Shown here piece after piece: positions 15,828-24,838 of a DNA stretch of 64,000 bases (within the stretch, counting starts at the first letter, position 1; each line of letters starts with the position of its first letter). The DNA is from CBDBLK01 sp965215445 (lineage in GTDB: Bacteria; Bdellovibrionota; Bacteriovoracia; Bacteriovoracales; Bacteriovoracaceae): NCBI GenBank assembly GCA_965215445.1, contig CBDCDT010000002.1:434001-498000 (forward strand). Reading direction: 5' to 3'. The position numbers and the translations under genes are program-made. The notes below the pieces were generated by a model. That model was not told where the DNA came from. It ran no database searches and worked only from the letters and a program-made list of their open reading frames with translations.

Positions 15828-16331
15828 TTAAAGGTAAAAATGCGCCGAGGAAACGATAAATTTGTCGCCCACCGTCTCAAAGGCAAAACGGCCAATTTTG
15901 TATGCGGAAAGACCAAATTCCAGGCCGAACCCTAGAGATTCCAGGCCTGCAAAATGGAACTCGCTGCCTAGCGCAAAATCCAACTGAAAGTTGTTGTGCC
16001 CTCCAGAAGCATCGACTTTGAGTGGCCAGGCGGCCAAAAGCGCCCCGTAAAAATTGAGTTGAGGCTCTTCAAAAAAATTGCGATAAAATTTGAGTCCGGC
16101 CCCGTAGCGACTGCTTTCAGAGGCCCTGTTGCGATAACCGAGCAAACCACCAAGGGAAAATGAACGCGATTGTTGGAGCTTGAAACTCAAGGCCGGAACC
16201 TGATTCTTGAGTTGATGACTAAGGCCAATCCCCAAGCGCCCACGGCGATCGGCGGCCAAAGCCTGGCCTCCCCCTGCGCCTGGCCCCAAAAAGGCCACTA
16301 AAACCGACAAACACACCAACGCTATTTTCAT
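15828..16331 (-). CDS. Small outer-membrane beta-barrel protein, unknown
   Basis: 167 residues. A signal peptide ends at about GGGQALAA, and the mature part has about eight short amphipathic strands (RLGIGLSHQL, ALSFKLQQ, SLGGLLGYRN, YGAGLKFYRNFF, LDFALGSEFHF, FGLEFGLSAYKIG) ending SSAHFYL, as in OmpW- or OmpA-barrel-like proteins. It is the first gene of a two-gene minus-strand unit with the barrel gene at 15021-15812. No named family recognised. Confidence 0.7.
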   Translation of the reverse strand: MKIALVCLSVLVAFLGPGAGGGQALAADRRGRLGIGLSHQLKNQVPALSFKLQQSRSFSLGGLLGYRNRASESSRYGAGLKFYRNFFEEPQLNFYGALLAAWPLKVDASGGHNNFQLDFALGSEFHFAGLESLGFGLEFGLSAYKIGRFAFETVGDKFIVSSAHFYL

Positions 16332-16447
16332 AATCCCCCTTATTTATGGTAGTCTCGGGACTCCATTTTTGACAACTTTTGACAATTTGGGGCCAAGTGA
16401 TTTAGTTTTTGCATTGGTTTCTCGTTAAAATTCCCCAAGGAGGCAAT

Positions 16448-17143
16448 TTGGCAAATACCTCACCTGCAAACCCAAAAACCGGAAATTCCTCTCCACTCCA
16501 GTTTCTCGACGAAGTTCTGTCGGCGACTGAATTGGGGAATTTCATCTCCCGCCACAAAATTCTGGTCATCTCGCTGGTGGCAGCAGTCGTTGCCGGAGTT
16601 TTCATCCACGGTGCCATTTCCTACGTTCAATCTCAAAATTATGGCCAGTACAGGGATCAACTCTTCGCCTTCTCTCAAAACGAACTCACCCAGTTTGAAA
16701 AAAAAGAATTGGAGGCCACCGCCCTTTTGCAAAAATATGAAGAAGTTGTCGCCGGCATGGGGTCTTTTCCAGGCCTTGCCCATCAACATTTAAAAGTGGC
16801 CGATGCCCTTCTCGAACAAAACGCCGCCACAGAGGCACAAACCCTTTTGGAAAAAGGTCTTACCCTTTCCAGTTCAAAACCCTATTTACACTATTTGTAT
16901 GCGACCCGCCTGGCGGTTCTCTACGAAAATAGTGGTGAGTACGATCGCGCTATTGAGTCTTTACAGGGATTGCTCTCGGGGTCAGTGCGCCCACTCGAAG
17001 GTAAAATCTACTTGGATATGGGCCGGCTCTACCATCTCAAAGGCGACAAGGACAAGGCCAAAGTGAGCTTTGAATGGGTGGCCGAACAGTCTTCGGAATA
17101 CGAACTCAAAAAAATGGCCAAACTCTATTTGAGCGAACTCTAA
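16448..17143 (+). CDS. YfgM-like TPR membrane protein
   Basis: 231 residues with a cytoplasmic N-terminus, one membrane helix (HKILVISLVAAVVAGVFIHGAI) and a periplasmic region of TPR-like helical pairs (ATEAQTLLEKGLTL, GEYDRAIESLQGLL, GDKDKAKVSFEWVAEQ). This is the architecture of YfgM, which links the Sec translocon to periplasmic chaperones. The next gene encodes a BamB-like lipoprotein, and yfgM-bamB adjacency is known from E. coli, so context supports the call. The start is taken as TTG 16448 because AAGGAGG (16437-16443) lies just ahead; an earlier TTG (16409) has no such site. Confidence 0.75.
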   Translation: MANTSPANPKTGNSSPLQFLDEVLSATELGNFISRHKILVISLVAAVVAGVFIHGAISYVQSQNYGQYRDQLFAFSQNELTQFEKKELEATALLQKYEEVVAGMGSFPGLAHQHLKVADALLEQNAATEAQTLLEKGLTLSSSKPYLHYLYATRLAVLYENSGEYDRAIESLQGLLSGSVRPLEGKIYLDMGRLYHLKGDKDKAKVSFEWVAEQSSEYELKKMAKLYLSEL

Positions 17144-17144
17144 C

Positions 17145-18266
17145 GTGCAAATGTCTTGTGGCACACTCCAAATTTTATTTTTGCTTCTCACTGTCGGATG
17201 CTCCGCCCTCTCAAAACCTGGGCCTTCAAAAATGGCCAAGCGGGCGCGGGAAATTTTCAGGCCGATTTGGATTAAAAATCACGATCCTCAATACAATAGC
17301 GGCAACCTGCCCATTGGCCTGCAAACACCATTGATCGACCAAGGCATTGTCTACGCCGGCCATGGATTGGGAGAAATGCGCGCTTACGAGTTGGAAAACG
17401 GCAGACTCATTTGGAAGGCCAAAGATAATGGAGATTATCACGCAGGGCCGATTGTAGCGGAAAATGCCCTTATTTACGGCTCGGCAAACGGAAGGCTTTA
17501 CGCCCGCGAACGTTTAAATGGCAAACTCATTTGGAACGTCGACTTAGGCGCGGCGGTGGAAAGTGAAGGAGTGGTGGCAAAAGGAAGGCTCTACTACCAC
17601 ACACGAAATCACCAAATTTTTTGCCTGGACGTCAAAACCGGAAAAATTTTGTGGGCCTACAAGCGCTCGGTTCCCTTCACTCTCACCCTCCAACGCGTAG
17701 GCCGCCCCCTGATTCATCGTGACAGACTCTACGTTGGGTTTGCCGATGGAACTCTGATTGCGCTCTCGATGGAAGAAGGTGCTTTATTGTGGGAAAGCAG
17801 AATTTTCTCAGGCCCAAAATTCATCGACGTCGACACGACTCCCTTTATCTTCAACGACCAACTCATCATTGGAGGCCTCGCCGACTCGATGGCCATTATC
17901 AACAAGGACAATGGACTCATCAACCGCCGTCTAAAATATCAAATTACCCGCCGCCCTTTGAGAAGTGGGGAGCGCCTGTTTTTGGGAACCGCCAATGGGG
18001 AGGTTGTACTTCTCGACCGCGATTTCAAAGAACTGAAATCCCAAAAAATTTCCCATACCTCCATTTCCTCACTGGCCTTTTGGAAAGGCGGATTGGCCGC
18101 CTCAACTGTCGATGGCCACCTCATGTTTCTGGACGCCAAAGACTTGACCGTCAAGGCCTCACTGCATCTCGGTCATAAAAGCAGTGCCATCTTTGGAGAA
18201 TTAAAGGTTCAAGACGGAAAGCTGGTCGCCTACTCCGGCCGCAACAGGTTGTACGCTTTTCAATAG
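17145..18266 (+). CDS. bamB: BamB-like outer-membrane assembly lipoprotein
   Basis: 373 residues. A signal peptide with lipobox LTVGC (Cys19) is followed by a seven-or-so-fold PQQ/WD-like propeller: repeated ENGRLIWKAKDN, ERLNGKLIWNVDLG, DVKTGKILWAYKRS, SMEEGALLWESRI units each with a conserved Trp. In the BAM complex, BamB binds BamA in the periplasm and helps fold barrels into the outer membrane. The start is GTG 17145, one base after the yfgM-like stop; ATG 17151 is an alternative. Coupling to the gene before and its convergent seven-base overlap with the next lipoprotein gene are seen. Confidence 0.85.
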   Translation: MQMSCGTLQILFLLLTVGCSALSKPGPSKMAKRAREIFRPIWIKNHDPQYNSGNLPIGLQTPLIDQGIVYAGHGLGEMRAYELENGRLIWKAKDNGDYHAGPIVAENALIYGSANGRLYARERLNGKLIWNVDLGAAVESEGVVAKGRLYYHTRNHQIFCLDVKTGKILWAYKRSVPFTLTLQRVGRPLIHRDRLYVGFADGTLIALSMEEGALLWESRIFSGPKFIDVDTTPFIFNDQLIIGGLADSMAIINKDNGLINRRLKYQITRRPLRSGERLFLGTANGEVVLLDRDFKELKSQKISHTSISSLAFWKGGLAASTVDGHLMFLDAKDLTVKASLHLGHKSSAIFGELKVQDGKLVAYSGRNRLYAFQ

Positions 18267-19258
18267 TTCGGTTTGGCCACTCTTTCAAAATAGCGCTTAA
18301 CCCACTCAAGCCCATGCCTTTGAACCAGCGCCTCTTGATAGACGTGGGAAGGGTCGGGTTTGTGAGAAGGCATCAAGGGAGACGAGGCCGGAAGTCTGGA
18401 AGGCCCTGAATCTTTCACCGACTCGGCCCTCTGAGAAAAACTTTGAATCAAGGCCCAATTGGAAAACAATCTGGATTTGAGTAAAATATCCATATTTTTA
18501 TTGGAGGGAGAAAAATTTTCTTGACCCTTAAGATGAGCACTCAAATTGACATAGATATAGTGACTTTGGCTGCTGCCGCTTTCACACAATTCTTCAAGCT
18601 CATCACGAACTTCTCGCACATACAAGGCCAACGCCTTGGCGATAACGGCATTTGCACCTCCGAAGCGTTTGGTCTGAACCGGATTTTGTAAAATTTCTCC
18701 AAGTTTGGACAAGGCCCCTCTTTGAGGCCCCCAACGAGTGAGCTTGGTACTGGAAAAGGGAAGGTTTAATTCGGGGAAGTGGGCGGAAGAAGATTTGGGG
18801 TTTCTTATCTCCTGTAAAAAAGAAGGAGTCGTTTTAATTCTCTTTTGGGTCTCGGAATGAACAAAGGTTTCCTTGTGATTCAAAAAACTGGTGTGAAAAC
18901 TTGGGCAATGCTTGACTTCGGATATATGTTGCAATTCAGACGGGGGCAGAAAACTTTTCAGTTTTTTGTACTGGCCGTAGAGAGTGACAAAATAGAGGCG
19001 CTTGTTGCTTTTGGGTACATTAAAAAGGCCAGAATTTTGCTTGGGTTTAACCGACGCCAAGCCTCGGCCAATGGGCCTTCGCACTTGCGCCTCATTAAAG
19101 GGAATGGATTTTATTTTGGGAACAAAAAAGGCCCTCGTTTTATCCCGAAAGGCGTGGTAGGGTGCTGTGCCTCGTGAAGAAGGCCTATTTTTTGGGCCAT
19201 GACTCGAACACGATAAAAAAGTGGTCAAAATGAAAATGGGCCAAAACCAGTTTGCCAT
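18260..19258 (-). CDS. Putative lipoprotein of unknown function
   Basis: 332 residues from ATG 19258, which has GAGGGG six bases ahead; GTG 19273 is a weaker start. The N-terminus MANWFWPIFILTTFLSC is a lipoprotein signal with the lipobox FLSC. The region after it is basic and Ser/Pro-rich. One compact segment, RLYFVTLYGQYKKLKSFL...ISEVKHCPSFHTSFL, and a later AKALALYVREVRDELEELC look globular. I know no family. The convergent bamB gene overlaps its end by seven bases. Probably attached to the outer or inner membrane; role unknown. Confidence 0.7.
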   Translation of the reverse strand: MANWFWPIFILTTFLSCSSHGPKNRPSSRGTAPYHAFRDKTRAFFVPKIKSIPFNEAQVRRPIGRGLASVKPKQNSGLFNVPKSNKRLYFVTLYGQYKKLKSFLPPSELQHISEVKHCPSFHTSFLNHKETFVHSETQKRIKTTPSFLQEIRNPKSSSAHFPELNLPFSSTKLTRWGPQRGALSKLGEILQNPVQTKRFGGANAVIAKALALYVREVRDELEELCESGSSQSHYIYVNLSAHLKGQENFSPSNKNMDILLKSRLFSNWALIQSFSQRAESVKDSGPSRLPASSPLMPSHKPDPSHVYQEALVQRHGLEWVKRYFERVAKPNY

Positions 19259-19315
19259 TCCAATCCCCCTCACCTACTGGTCGGCCAAAGAAGAATTTTT
19301 CTTGAGAGATTTTTT

Positions 19316-20263
19316 ATGAAACCTTTTATCTTGGTTTGTGACGGCATGGACAAGCAGGCCTTTGAAAAACTTCAACAAATAGAAGAACTTGAAGTCCATC
19401 CCCAATCACGCATAGAACCCCGGGAATTAAACCAACTTTTACCTCAAGTTTCAGGGCTGGTGGTGCGCTCTCAAACGCGTGTAAATGAGGAAGTTCTGGC
19501 GAAGGCAGCACAACTTCGCTATGTCATCCGCGCTGGTGAGGGAACCGACAATATCGACAAAGTTTTGTGTGCCCAAAAGGGTATCAAGGTTTCCAACACT
19601 CCCGGTGCCAACAATAATTCTGCGGCCGAGCACACGCTGGCGCTTATGCTTACCGTACTGAGAAAAACCGCCTGGGCACACGCCAGTATGGCCAAAGGTG
19701 CTTGGGAAAAATCCCTTTGGACTGGCAACGAACTTACCCACAAAAAAATTGGCATTGTAGGTTTTGGACGCGTAGGCCAGATTGTAGCAAAACGCCTGGC
19801 GGGATTTGAACCGAAAATTCTCTATTACGACCCCTTCGTGAAAGAAAGTCCGCTCAAATACGCCCACAAGGCCCAAAACCTGGAAGAGCTGTTCCAAACT
19901 TGCGACATTGTGACCCTGCATACTCCCTTGGTGGAATCCACCAGAGGACTCGTCTCACGCAAACTATTGGAAATGATGCCCGCTCACGCCATTTTAGTAA
20001 ATGTTTCCCGTGGAGGCATTGTCGATGAAGACGCTCTTTTTAACGTACTTTCGCAAAATAAAATTCGTGCGGCGGGATTCGACGTTTTTGCCACCGAACC
20101 ACTGGAAGAAAATCACCGACTGCGCGGACTTCCCAACTTGATTATGACTCCACACTTGGGGGCCAGCACTGAAGAAGCGCAAAGGCGGGTGGGTGAAATG
20201 GTGGTTGATCAGCTTGAGGCCTTTTTTTGCCAGCAAAAACTTCTCAATGAGGCAGGCCTTTAA
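19316..20263 (+). CDS. serA: D-3-phosphoglycerate dehydrogenase (short form)
   Basis: First step of serine synthesis: 3-phosphoglycerate to phosphohydroxypyruvate, NAD-dependent, cytoplasmic. It has 315 residues, without the C-terminal ACT regulatory domain, as in short type III enzymes. GFGRVG is the Rossmann motif; catalytic Arg is in NVSRGGIVDE, Glu in FATEPLEE and His in MTPHLGAST. The substrate-site RAGEGTDNID and the early VVRSQTRV are typical of SerA. Its stop TAA overlaps the purA ATG (TAATG), so the two are translated as a pair. Feedback control by serine is unlikely without ACT. Confidence 0.9.
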   Translation: MKPFILVCDGMDKQAFEKLQQIEELEVHPQSRIEPRELNQLLPQVSGLVVRSQTRVNEEVLAKAAQLRYVIRAGEGTDNIDKVLCAQKGIKVSNTPGANNNSAAEHTLALMLTVLRKTAWAHASMAKGAWEKSLWTGNELTHKKIGIVGFGRVGQIVAKRLAGFEPKILYYDPFVKESPLKYAHKAQNLEELFQTCDIVTLHTPLVESTRGLVSRKLLEMMPAHAILVNVSRGGIVDEDALFNVLSQNKIRAAGFDVFATEPLEENHRLRGLPNLIMTPHLGASTEEAQRRVGEMVVDQLEAFFCQQKLLNEAGL

Positions 20264-21534
20264 TGCAATCTTTGGCCATCGTAGGTGCTCAATGGGGGGA
20301 TGAGGGCAAGGGCAAAATTACCGATTTACTGGGGCAAAAATGCGACTTTGTCGTCCGCTACCAGGGAGGCAACAATGCCGGACATACGATTGTGGTGGGA
20401 GGCAAAAAGGTTGTCTTGCACCTCATTCCTTCGGGTATTTTACACGACCATTGCACATCGGTTATCGCTCACGGTGTAGTCATCGACCCCTACGCCTTTT
20501 GTGAAGAACTTCAATATGTGCGTGCCTGTGGCATTGACGTTGGCCCGGACAAACTCAAAATTTCCCGCAATTGCCCAGTTGTTACCCATTACGCCAAACT
20601 GCTCGACCAAAAACGCGAATCCAAAGGGAATCTTAAAATCGGGACTACCGGTAAAGGCATTGGGCCTGCTTACGAAGACAAGGTTTCACGAAGGTGCATT
20701 AAACTCGGAGACCTCCTCGACCGCGAACGCTTAACCCACAAATTGAAAATAGGTCTTGAAGAAAAGGAAGTCCTCTTTAAACACCTTTATCAGGCCGAAT
20801 ACCCTTCTTGTGAAGAAGAGGCCAAACGACTTTTTGAAATTGGCAAACTGATGGCCCCTTTTCTCTGTGACAGTTTTGACCTTCTCGACCAAGCATGTTC
20901 CGACGGCAAAAAAATTATCTATGAAGGGGCGCAAGGGGTATTGCTCGACATAGACTATGGCCCCTATCCCTTTGTTACATCTTCCAACACTTGTGTTGGG
21001 GGAATTTATACGGGTGCCACAGTTCCAAGTTCGGGTATCGACGAAGTTTTAGGTGTCGCCAAAGCGTATATGACACGCGTTGGAGAAGGGCCTTTCCCCT
21101 CTGAATTACATGGAGAAACGGGAGAATTTTTACAAACCGTGGGCAATGAATTTGGAGCGACCACCGGAAGAAAGAGGCGCTGTGGTTGGATTGACCTGCC
21201 TTTGCTGAAATATGCGGCCAAGGCCTCCGGTCTAACTTCTTTGGGGCTGACCAAACTTGACGTTTTGACTCAACTTGAAGAACTTTACATTTGCCGCAAG
21301 TACCACTACCTTGGCGAAGAAATTGATTGTGCCTATCCCGGCATTGATCTTGCCGAGGTGAAACCCGTTTTTGAAAAAATGAAGTCTTTTAATGACAAAT
21401 TTGATTCTGGGCAATTGTCGGGAGAGCTGGAAAGTTATATTGAAACTGTTGAAGAAGCAGTTGGAATCAAAGTAGGCGTTTTGGCCTATGGGCCGGAACG
21501 CAGTCAAATCATTTTTCGCCGTCAATACTTTTAA
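20263..21534 (+). CDS. purA: Adenylosuccinate synthetase
   Basis: GTP-dependent ligation of IMP and aspartate, the first committed step to AMP. It has 423 residues, the normal size. Hallmarks: QWGDEGKGK near the N-terminus, YQGGNNAGHT, GTTGKGIGPAYEDK, EGAQGVLLDIDYGPYPFVTSSN, ATTGRKRRCGWID, and the C-terminal YGPERSQ. Coupled to serA through TAATG, an operon linking serine/one-carbon and purine supply. An exported ankyrin gene follows 18 bases later on the same strand. Confidence 0.97.
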   Translation: MQSLAIVGAQWGDEGKGKITDLLGQKCDFVVRYQGGNNAGHTIVVGGKKVVLHLIPSGILHDHCTSVIAHGVVIDPYAFCEELQYVRACGIDVGPDKLKISRNCPVVTHYAKLLDQKRESKGNLKIGTTGKGIGPAYEDKVSRRCIKLGDLLDRERLTHKLKIGLEEKEVLFKHLYQAEYPSCEEEAKRLFEIGKLMAPFLCDSFDLLDQACSDGKKIIYEGAQGVLLDIDYGPYPFVTSSNTCVGGIYTGATVPSSGIDEVLGVAKAYMTRVGEGPFPSELHGETGEFLQTVGNEFGATTGRKRRCGWIDLPLLKYAAKASGLTSLGLTKLDVLTQLEELYICRKYHYLGEEIDCAYPGIDLAEVKPVFEKMKSFNDKFDSGQLSGELESYIETVEEAVGIKVGVLAYGPERSQIIFRRQYF

Positions 21535-21552
21535 AACCTAAAGGAAGAAAAA

Positions 21553-22014
21553 ATGAAACTCCTCAAAAAAATCCTGTTCTCTATCATATTTGTAACCACT
21601 GTCCAAGCTCAAGTGGATCGCAAGGCCCTGCAAGTGGAATTTGAACGGGCCATTCGCGTCGGCGACCTCGATGCGGTCAAAACTTTCTTGGTGATAGGTG
21701 CCGACCCCAACGGCCTGGATTCAGCTTCTTTTGGCAGGCCCTTGTCCAGGGCCATCCGCCGAATGAATTCCCGTATCGTTGAGTTTCTTCTGCAATCAGG
21801 GGCCAAAGTTGACGTTTGCCATATCGCCTCATTAAAGAAATCACCTTTCTTTATTGAACTCTCACAGGAGCGAGATTTCATCAGGATTTTTGAATTGCTC
21901 CGTCAGTACGACACTGAAGGAAATTTTGACAAAACTCCCACTGAAGGGGAGTGCAGGGCACCCACAGCTTTTTCACTGATGGGATATGAATACCATGACG
22001 ATGTGGAGAATTAA
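21553..22014 (+). CDS. Exported ankyrin-repeat protein
   Basis: 153 residues. A signal peptide MKLLKKILFSIIFVTTVQAQ is followed by two to three ankyrin-like repeats: AIRVGDLDAVKTFLVIGADPNG and RRMNSRIVEFLLQSGAKVDV. Cysteines in the second half (VCHIAS, GECRAP) may pair in the periplasm. Such small exported ankyrin proteins act in protein-protein contact; no partner can be named. The ribosome site AAAGGAAG precedes the ATG. It directly abuts the convergent gene at 22015. Confidence 0.75.
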   Translation: MKLLKKILFSIIFVTTVQAQVDRKALQVEFERAIRVGDLDAVKTFLVIGADPNGLDSASFGRPLSRAIRRMNSRIVEFLLQSGAKVDVCHIASLKKSPFFIELSQERDFIRIFELLRQYDTEGNFDKTPTEGECRAPTAFSLMGYEYHDDVEN

Positions 22015-22608
22015 CTACCAGTAAGCTACCTTGAGAGATGTCTGCATCCAACGGGTGCATTTTTCTCCCGCAAGAAGTACGTTTTCTTTGCAAACGATAC
22101 TGTCTTTTGTGACCTTGACGATAAATTCATCGCTATCTTCCATGCTCGAATCATACGAACTTATATCCAGAATTGAATCGTTGGGAAAAATCAGTCTCTT
22201 TTTTTCCTGACGACATCTGGAAACTTTTAACCTCCTTATAATTGTAGAAGTCTCAATAAGATGTCTCCCCGCAGACACTCTAAGACGGCAAGAAATTTCA
22301 TAAGTCCGTCCTCCCATCGCTAGGGTTAGCAATAAAGGGATATTGGCCGATGGCCCCAAGTAAAAGTTTGTTGTGGGTAATTCGTCGATTTGAAGCGAGG
22401 AGACTTTCACCCGACCGCTCTCGCTCAAGGACTGTTCCAAAAGGGGAATCAGCAGGTCTTTGCGAATTGTAACCTGAATCTTTTCTTGCTTGCCGTATTC
22501 CGATCGAGTCTCAATGTTTTCGTATTCGTATATTTCTTGTTGGGCCAATAAATGGACACAAAATCCCAGGCCAAAACAAAAGATAGTTATTCTTTGAAAC
22601 CACACCAC
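22015..22608 (-). CDS. Putative periplasmic protein, unknown
   Basis: 197 residues with a signal peptide (residues 1-23, FCFGLGFCVHLLAQQ). The mature part is beta-rich and contains cysteines at SCRLRV, SRCRQEK, IVCKEN and GEKCTRW, likely disulphide-bonded. GTG is the apparent start (22608), with AGGTGG just ahead. No known domain seen. It lies downstream of rsfS in the same direction, after a 31-base gap. Confidence 0.6.
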   Translation of the reverse strand: MVWFQRITIFCFGLGFCVHLLAQQEIYEYENIETRSEYGKQEKIQVTIRKDLLIPLLEQSLSESGRVKVSSLQIDELPTTNFYLGPSANIPLLLTLAMGGRTYEISCRLRVSAGRHLIETSTIIRRLKVSRCRQEKKRLIFPNDSILDISSYDSSMEDSDEFIVKVTKDSIVCKENVLLAGEKCTRWMQTSLKVAYW

Positions 22609-22639
22609 CTATTTAAATTCCCACAAATGAGGGGAAGAA

Positions 22640-23089
22640 TCAAGCGGTTTCGTTCTTGGAACGTACTCCGTTAAAGGAAAAATAGTAATTTTGGGGAATA
22701 TCCAGCGTTTTGGCCCCACTCCACAATTCGTCCAGTCCATAAATGTTGCGGGTTTCTTCAAGAAAAATATGGACGATAATATCGCCTAAATCGAGCAAGG
22801 CCCATCCCGAATGGAGAACCCCCTCTTTTGATTGGACAAAAAATCCAAAGCGTTTGAAATAAAAGAGAATTTCATCGGCCATTGCCTTGAGCTGGACCGT
22901 ACTGCGAGCAGAACCCAGCACATGGTAATCACACAAGTCACTCGTCGTGCGCAAATCAAAAATTTTGAGGTCTGTTCCCTTGATATTGCCCAAAATCCAG
23001 GCCGAGGCCAAGGCCATATTGCGAGAGAGGGGAAAGCGCTCATCTTCAATAATTTTTTCAACTTCTCGGGCGACAAATTCACGATTCAC
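22640..23089 (-). CDS. rsfS: Ribosomal silencing factor RsfS
   Basis: Binds ribosomal protein L14 on the 50S subunit and blocks joining to 30S when nutrients are scarce. The 149-residue protein has the family core: KIFDLRTTSDLCDYHVLGSARS (the SDYFVI-like strand), LKAMADEIL, EGVLHSGWALLDLGDIIVHIF and ETRNIYGLDELWSGAK. The first 20 residues and last 20 residues are extra. It overlaps the upstream obgE by 11 bases, an obgE-rsfS pairing that fits the shared ribosome theme of the rplU-rpmA-obgE unit. Confidence 0.93.
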   Translation of the reverse strand: MNREFVAREVEKIIEDERFPLSRNMALASAWILGNIKGTDLKIFDLRTTSDLCDYHVLGSARSTVQLKAMADEILFYFKRFGFFVQSKEGVLHSGWALLDLGDIIVHIFLEETRNIYGLDELWSGAKTLDIPQNYYFSFNGVRSKNETA

Positions 23090-24095
23090 AAGAACTCCCG
23101 GTTAATGCCTGTAACATAAGCCCTTTGAGTGCTTGGGTATTTTTTCCACTGACTGCAGAAAAGGGAAGCACTTTTTGGCCTAATTGTTCTTCGAAAAATT
23201 GAACGAATTTCTTAAATTCCTGCTCCAACATGGTGTCTACTTTAGTCAGGCAAACAATTTCACGCTTATCTAAAAGGCCATGGCCATATTTATTCAGTTC
23301 TTCCCTGACAGTCACATACTGCTCAAAGGCCTCAAATTCGTCGAGACACCAGGAAATATCCACTAAATGAACCAGTGCCTTGGTTCTTTCGATATGTTTG
23401 AGAAATTTTATTCCCAATCCTTTTCCCTCTGAGGCCTTTTCAATCAGCCCGGGAATATCGGCAACCACCCACGAGTTTTCGTCATCTATCTTAACCACTC
23501 CCAAATTGGGTTCAAGAGTGGTGAAGGGATAGTCGGCCACTTTTGGCCTGGCCGCTGAGATGCTGGAGATGCAAGTGGATTTTCCGGCATTGGGAAGTCC
23601 AATCAAGGCAATATCCGCCAAAAGTTTGAGTTCCAGTTCAAGCTCGAGCGTAACTCCGGCCTCTCCTGGAGTATGTTTTCGAGGGGCCTGATTGATGGAG
23701 GATTTAAAATGAACATTCCCGGCCCCACCCCTTCCTCCTTTGGCCACTAAAACCGGCACTTCGGTATCTACAATGTCGGCGAGAATCTCAGCATTTGCCA
23801 CATTGCGGACAACAGTACCTACCGGGACTTTGAGTACAATGTCTTGGCCGGAACGCCCGTGCTTTTGCCTGCCCTTGCCCGCTTCCCCAGACTCAGCAAC
23901 ATAATTTTTCTGCCCTCGAAATTTCACCAAGGTATTAAGGGCGCTGGCCCCTTGAAAGTAAACGCTGCCCCCGTCGCCTCCATCTCCCCCGTCGGGGCCT
24001 CCACGGGGAACGAATTTTTCCCGACGGAAACTCACGCACCCATCGCCTCCCTTGCCTGAAGACACGGAAACTTGAACTTCATCTATAAAACGCAT
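23079..24095 (-). CDS. obgE: GTPase Obg/CgtA
   Basis: Essential ribosome-associated GTPase in late 50S assembly. The glycine-rich Obg fold occupies residues 1-158 (CVSFRREKFVPRGGPDGGDGGDGGSV). The G domain follows with G1 GLPNAGKS, G3 DIPGLIEKASEG, G4 TKVD and the family-typical FLKHIERTK. Length is 338, with no long C-terminal extension. It is third in the classic order rplU-rpmA-obgE on this strand. Confidence 0.97.
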   Translation of the reverse strand: MRFIDEVQVSVSSGKGGDGCVSFRREKFVPRGGPDGGDGGDGGSVYFQGASALNTLVKFRGQKNYVAESGEAGKGRQKHGRSGQDIVLKVPVGTVVRNVANAEILADIVDTEVPVLVAKGGRGGAGNVHFKSSINQAPRKHTPGEAGVTLELELELKLLADIALIGLPNAGKSTCISSISAARPKVADYPFTTLEPNLGVVKIDDENSWVVADIPGLIEKASEGKGLGIKFLKHIERTKALVHLVDISWCLDEFEAFEQYVTVREELNKYGHGLLDKREIVCLTKVDTMLEQEFKKFVQFFEEQLGQKVLPFSAVSGKNTQALKGLMLQALTGSSCES

Positions 24096-24121
24096 AGCTT
24101 TTGAAGCATTGAAATGAGTTT

Positions 24122-24376
24122 TTAAGCGGGAACGACGGAAACGGCCTTTTTCGCCTTATTGAATCGGCAAAATTGGACTTTTCCCTTGATCAGAGCAAAC
24201 AGAGTAAAATCTCTGCCCATCCCAACATTGTCTCCAGCGTAAAATTGAGTGCCTGATTGACGCACTATAATATTGCCTGGAACTACTGATTCTCCACCAA
24301 AACATTTCACTCCACGCATTTTGGGATTGGAATCCCTGCCATTACTGGTTGAACCACCGGCCTTTTTGTGTGCCAT
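24122..24376 (-). CDS. rpmA: 50S ribosomal protein L27
   Basis: 84 residues, starting MAHKKAGGSTSNGRDSNPKMRGVKCFGG, the strongly conserved L27 N-terminus that reaches the peptidyl-transferase centre, and including NIIVRQSGTQFYAGDNVGMG. No N-terminal extension that would need proteolytic trimming (as in Firmicutes) is present. 15 bases separate it from rplU. Confidence 0.98.
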   Translation of the reverse strand: MAHKKAGGSTSNGRDSNPKMRGVKCFGGESVVPGNIIVRQSGTQFYAGDNVGMGRDFTLFALIKGKVQFCRFNKAKKAVSVVPA

Positions 24377-24390
24377 AAACCTCTTCTCCG

Positions 24391-24720
24391 TTAAATTTTG
24401 GCGGTATTGCCTGCACCATCTGCAATTTCGAGAATTTTAAGGGAGGTGTAGGGCTGGCGATGGCCATTTTTCTTCTGATAAGTCCCCGGTTTTCTTTTTA
24501 AAACGGTGATTTTCCTACTGCGTCCCTGACGAAGAATCTCGGCCTTCACTTTGGCCCCTTCCACCACGGGAAGACCTACGCGAGGCCCTTTTCCCCCAAT
24601 GAAAAGCACGCGATCCAGCTCAATCTGAGAACCTACATCGTCCGGGAGCTTCTGAACATCAATGACATCCCCCGCTTTAACCTGATATTGATGGCCCAAA
24701 ATTTCAACAATACCGTACAT
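24391..24720 (-). CDS. rplU: 50S ribosomal protein L21
   Basis: 109 residues from ATG 24720 (MYGIVEILGHQYQVKAGD), which has GAGGAGAG just ahead; an upstream in-frame start at 24759 would add a non-conserved leader. Conserved elements are VLFIGG and the C-terminal KKRKPGTYQKKNGHRQ-like basic segment (here LKRKPGTYQKKNGHRQPYT). First gene of the rplU-rpmA-obgE-rsfS unit; its promoter should lie in the 118 bases before the divergent gene at 24839. Confidence 0.96.
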   Translation of the reverse strand: MYGIVEILGHQYQVKAGDVIDVQKLPDDVGSQIELDRVLFIGGKGPRVGLPVVEGAKVKAEILRQGRSRKITVLKRKPGTYQKKNGHRQPYTSLKILEIADGAGNTAKI

Positions 24721-24838
24721 AATACTCTCCTCAGTCTCTCCAATTTTAAATTGACTCAAAACCTTTTATAAAAAATTTGGCCTCAATGTCAAGCCAAGAA
24801 TCTTTTAATAATTGTATCGAGCTGCCGATAAGGGCGGT

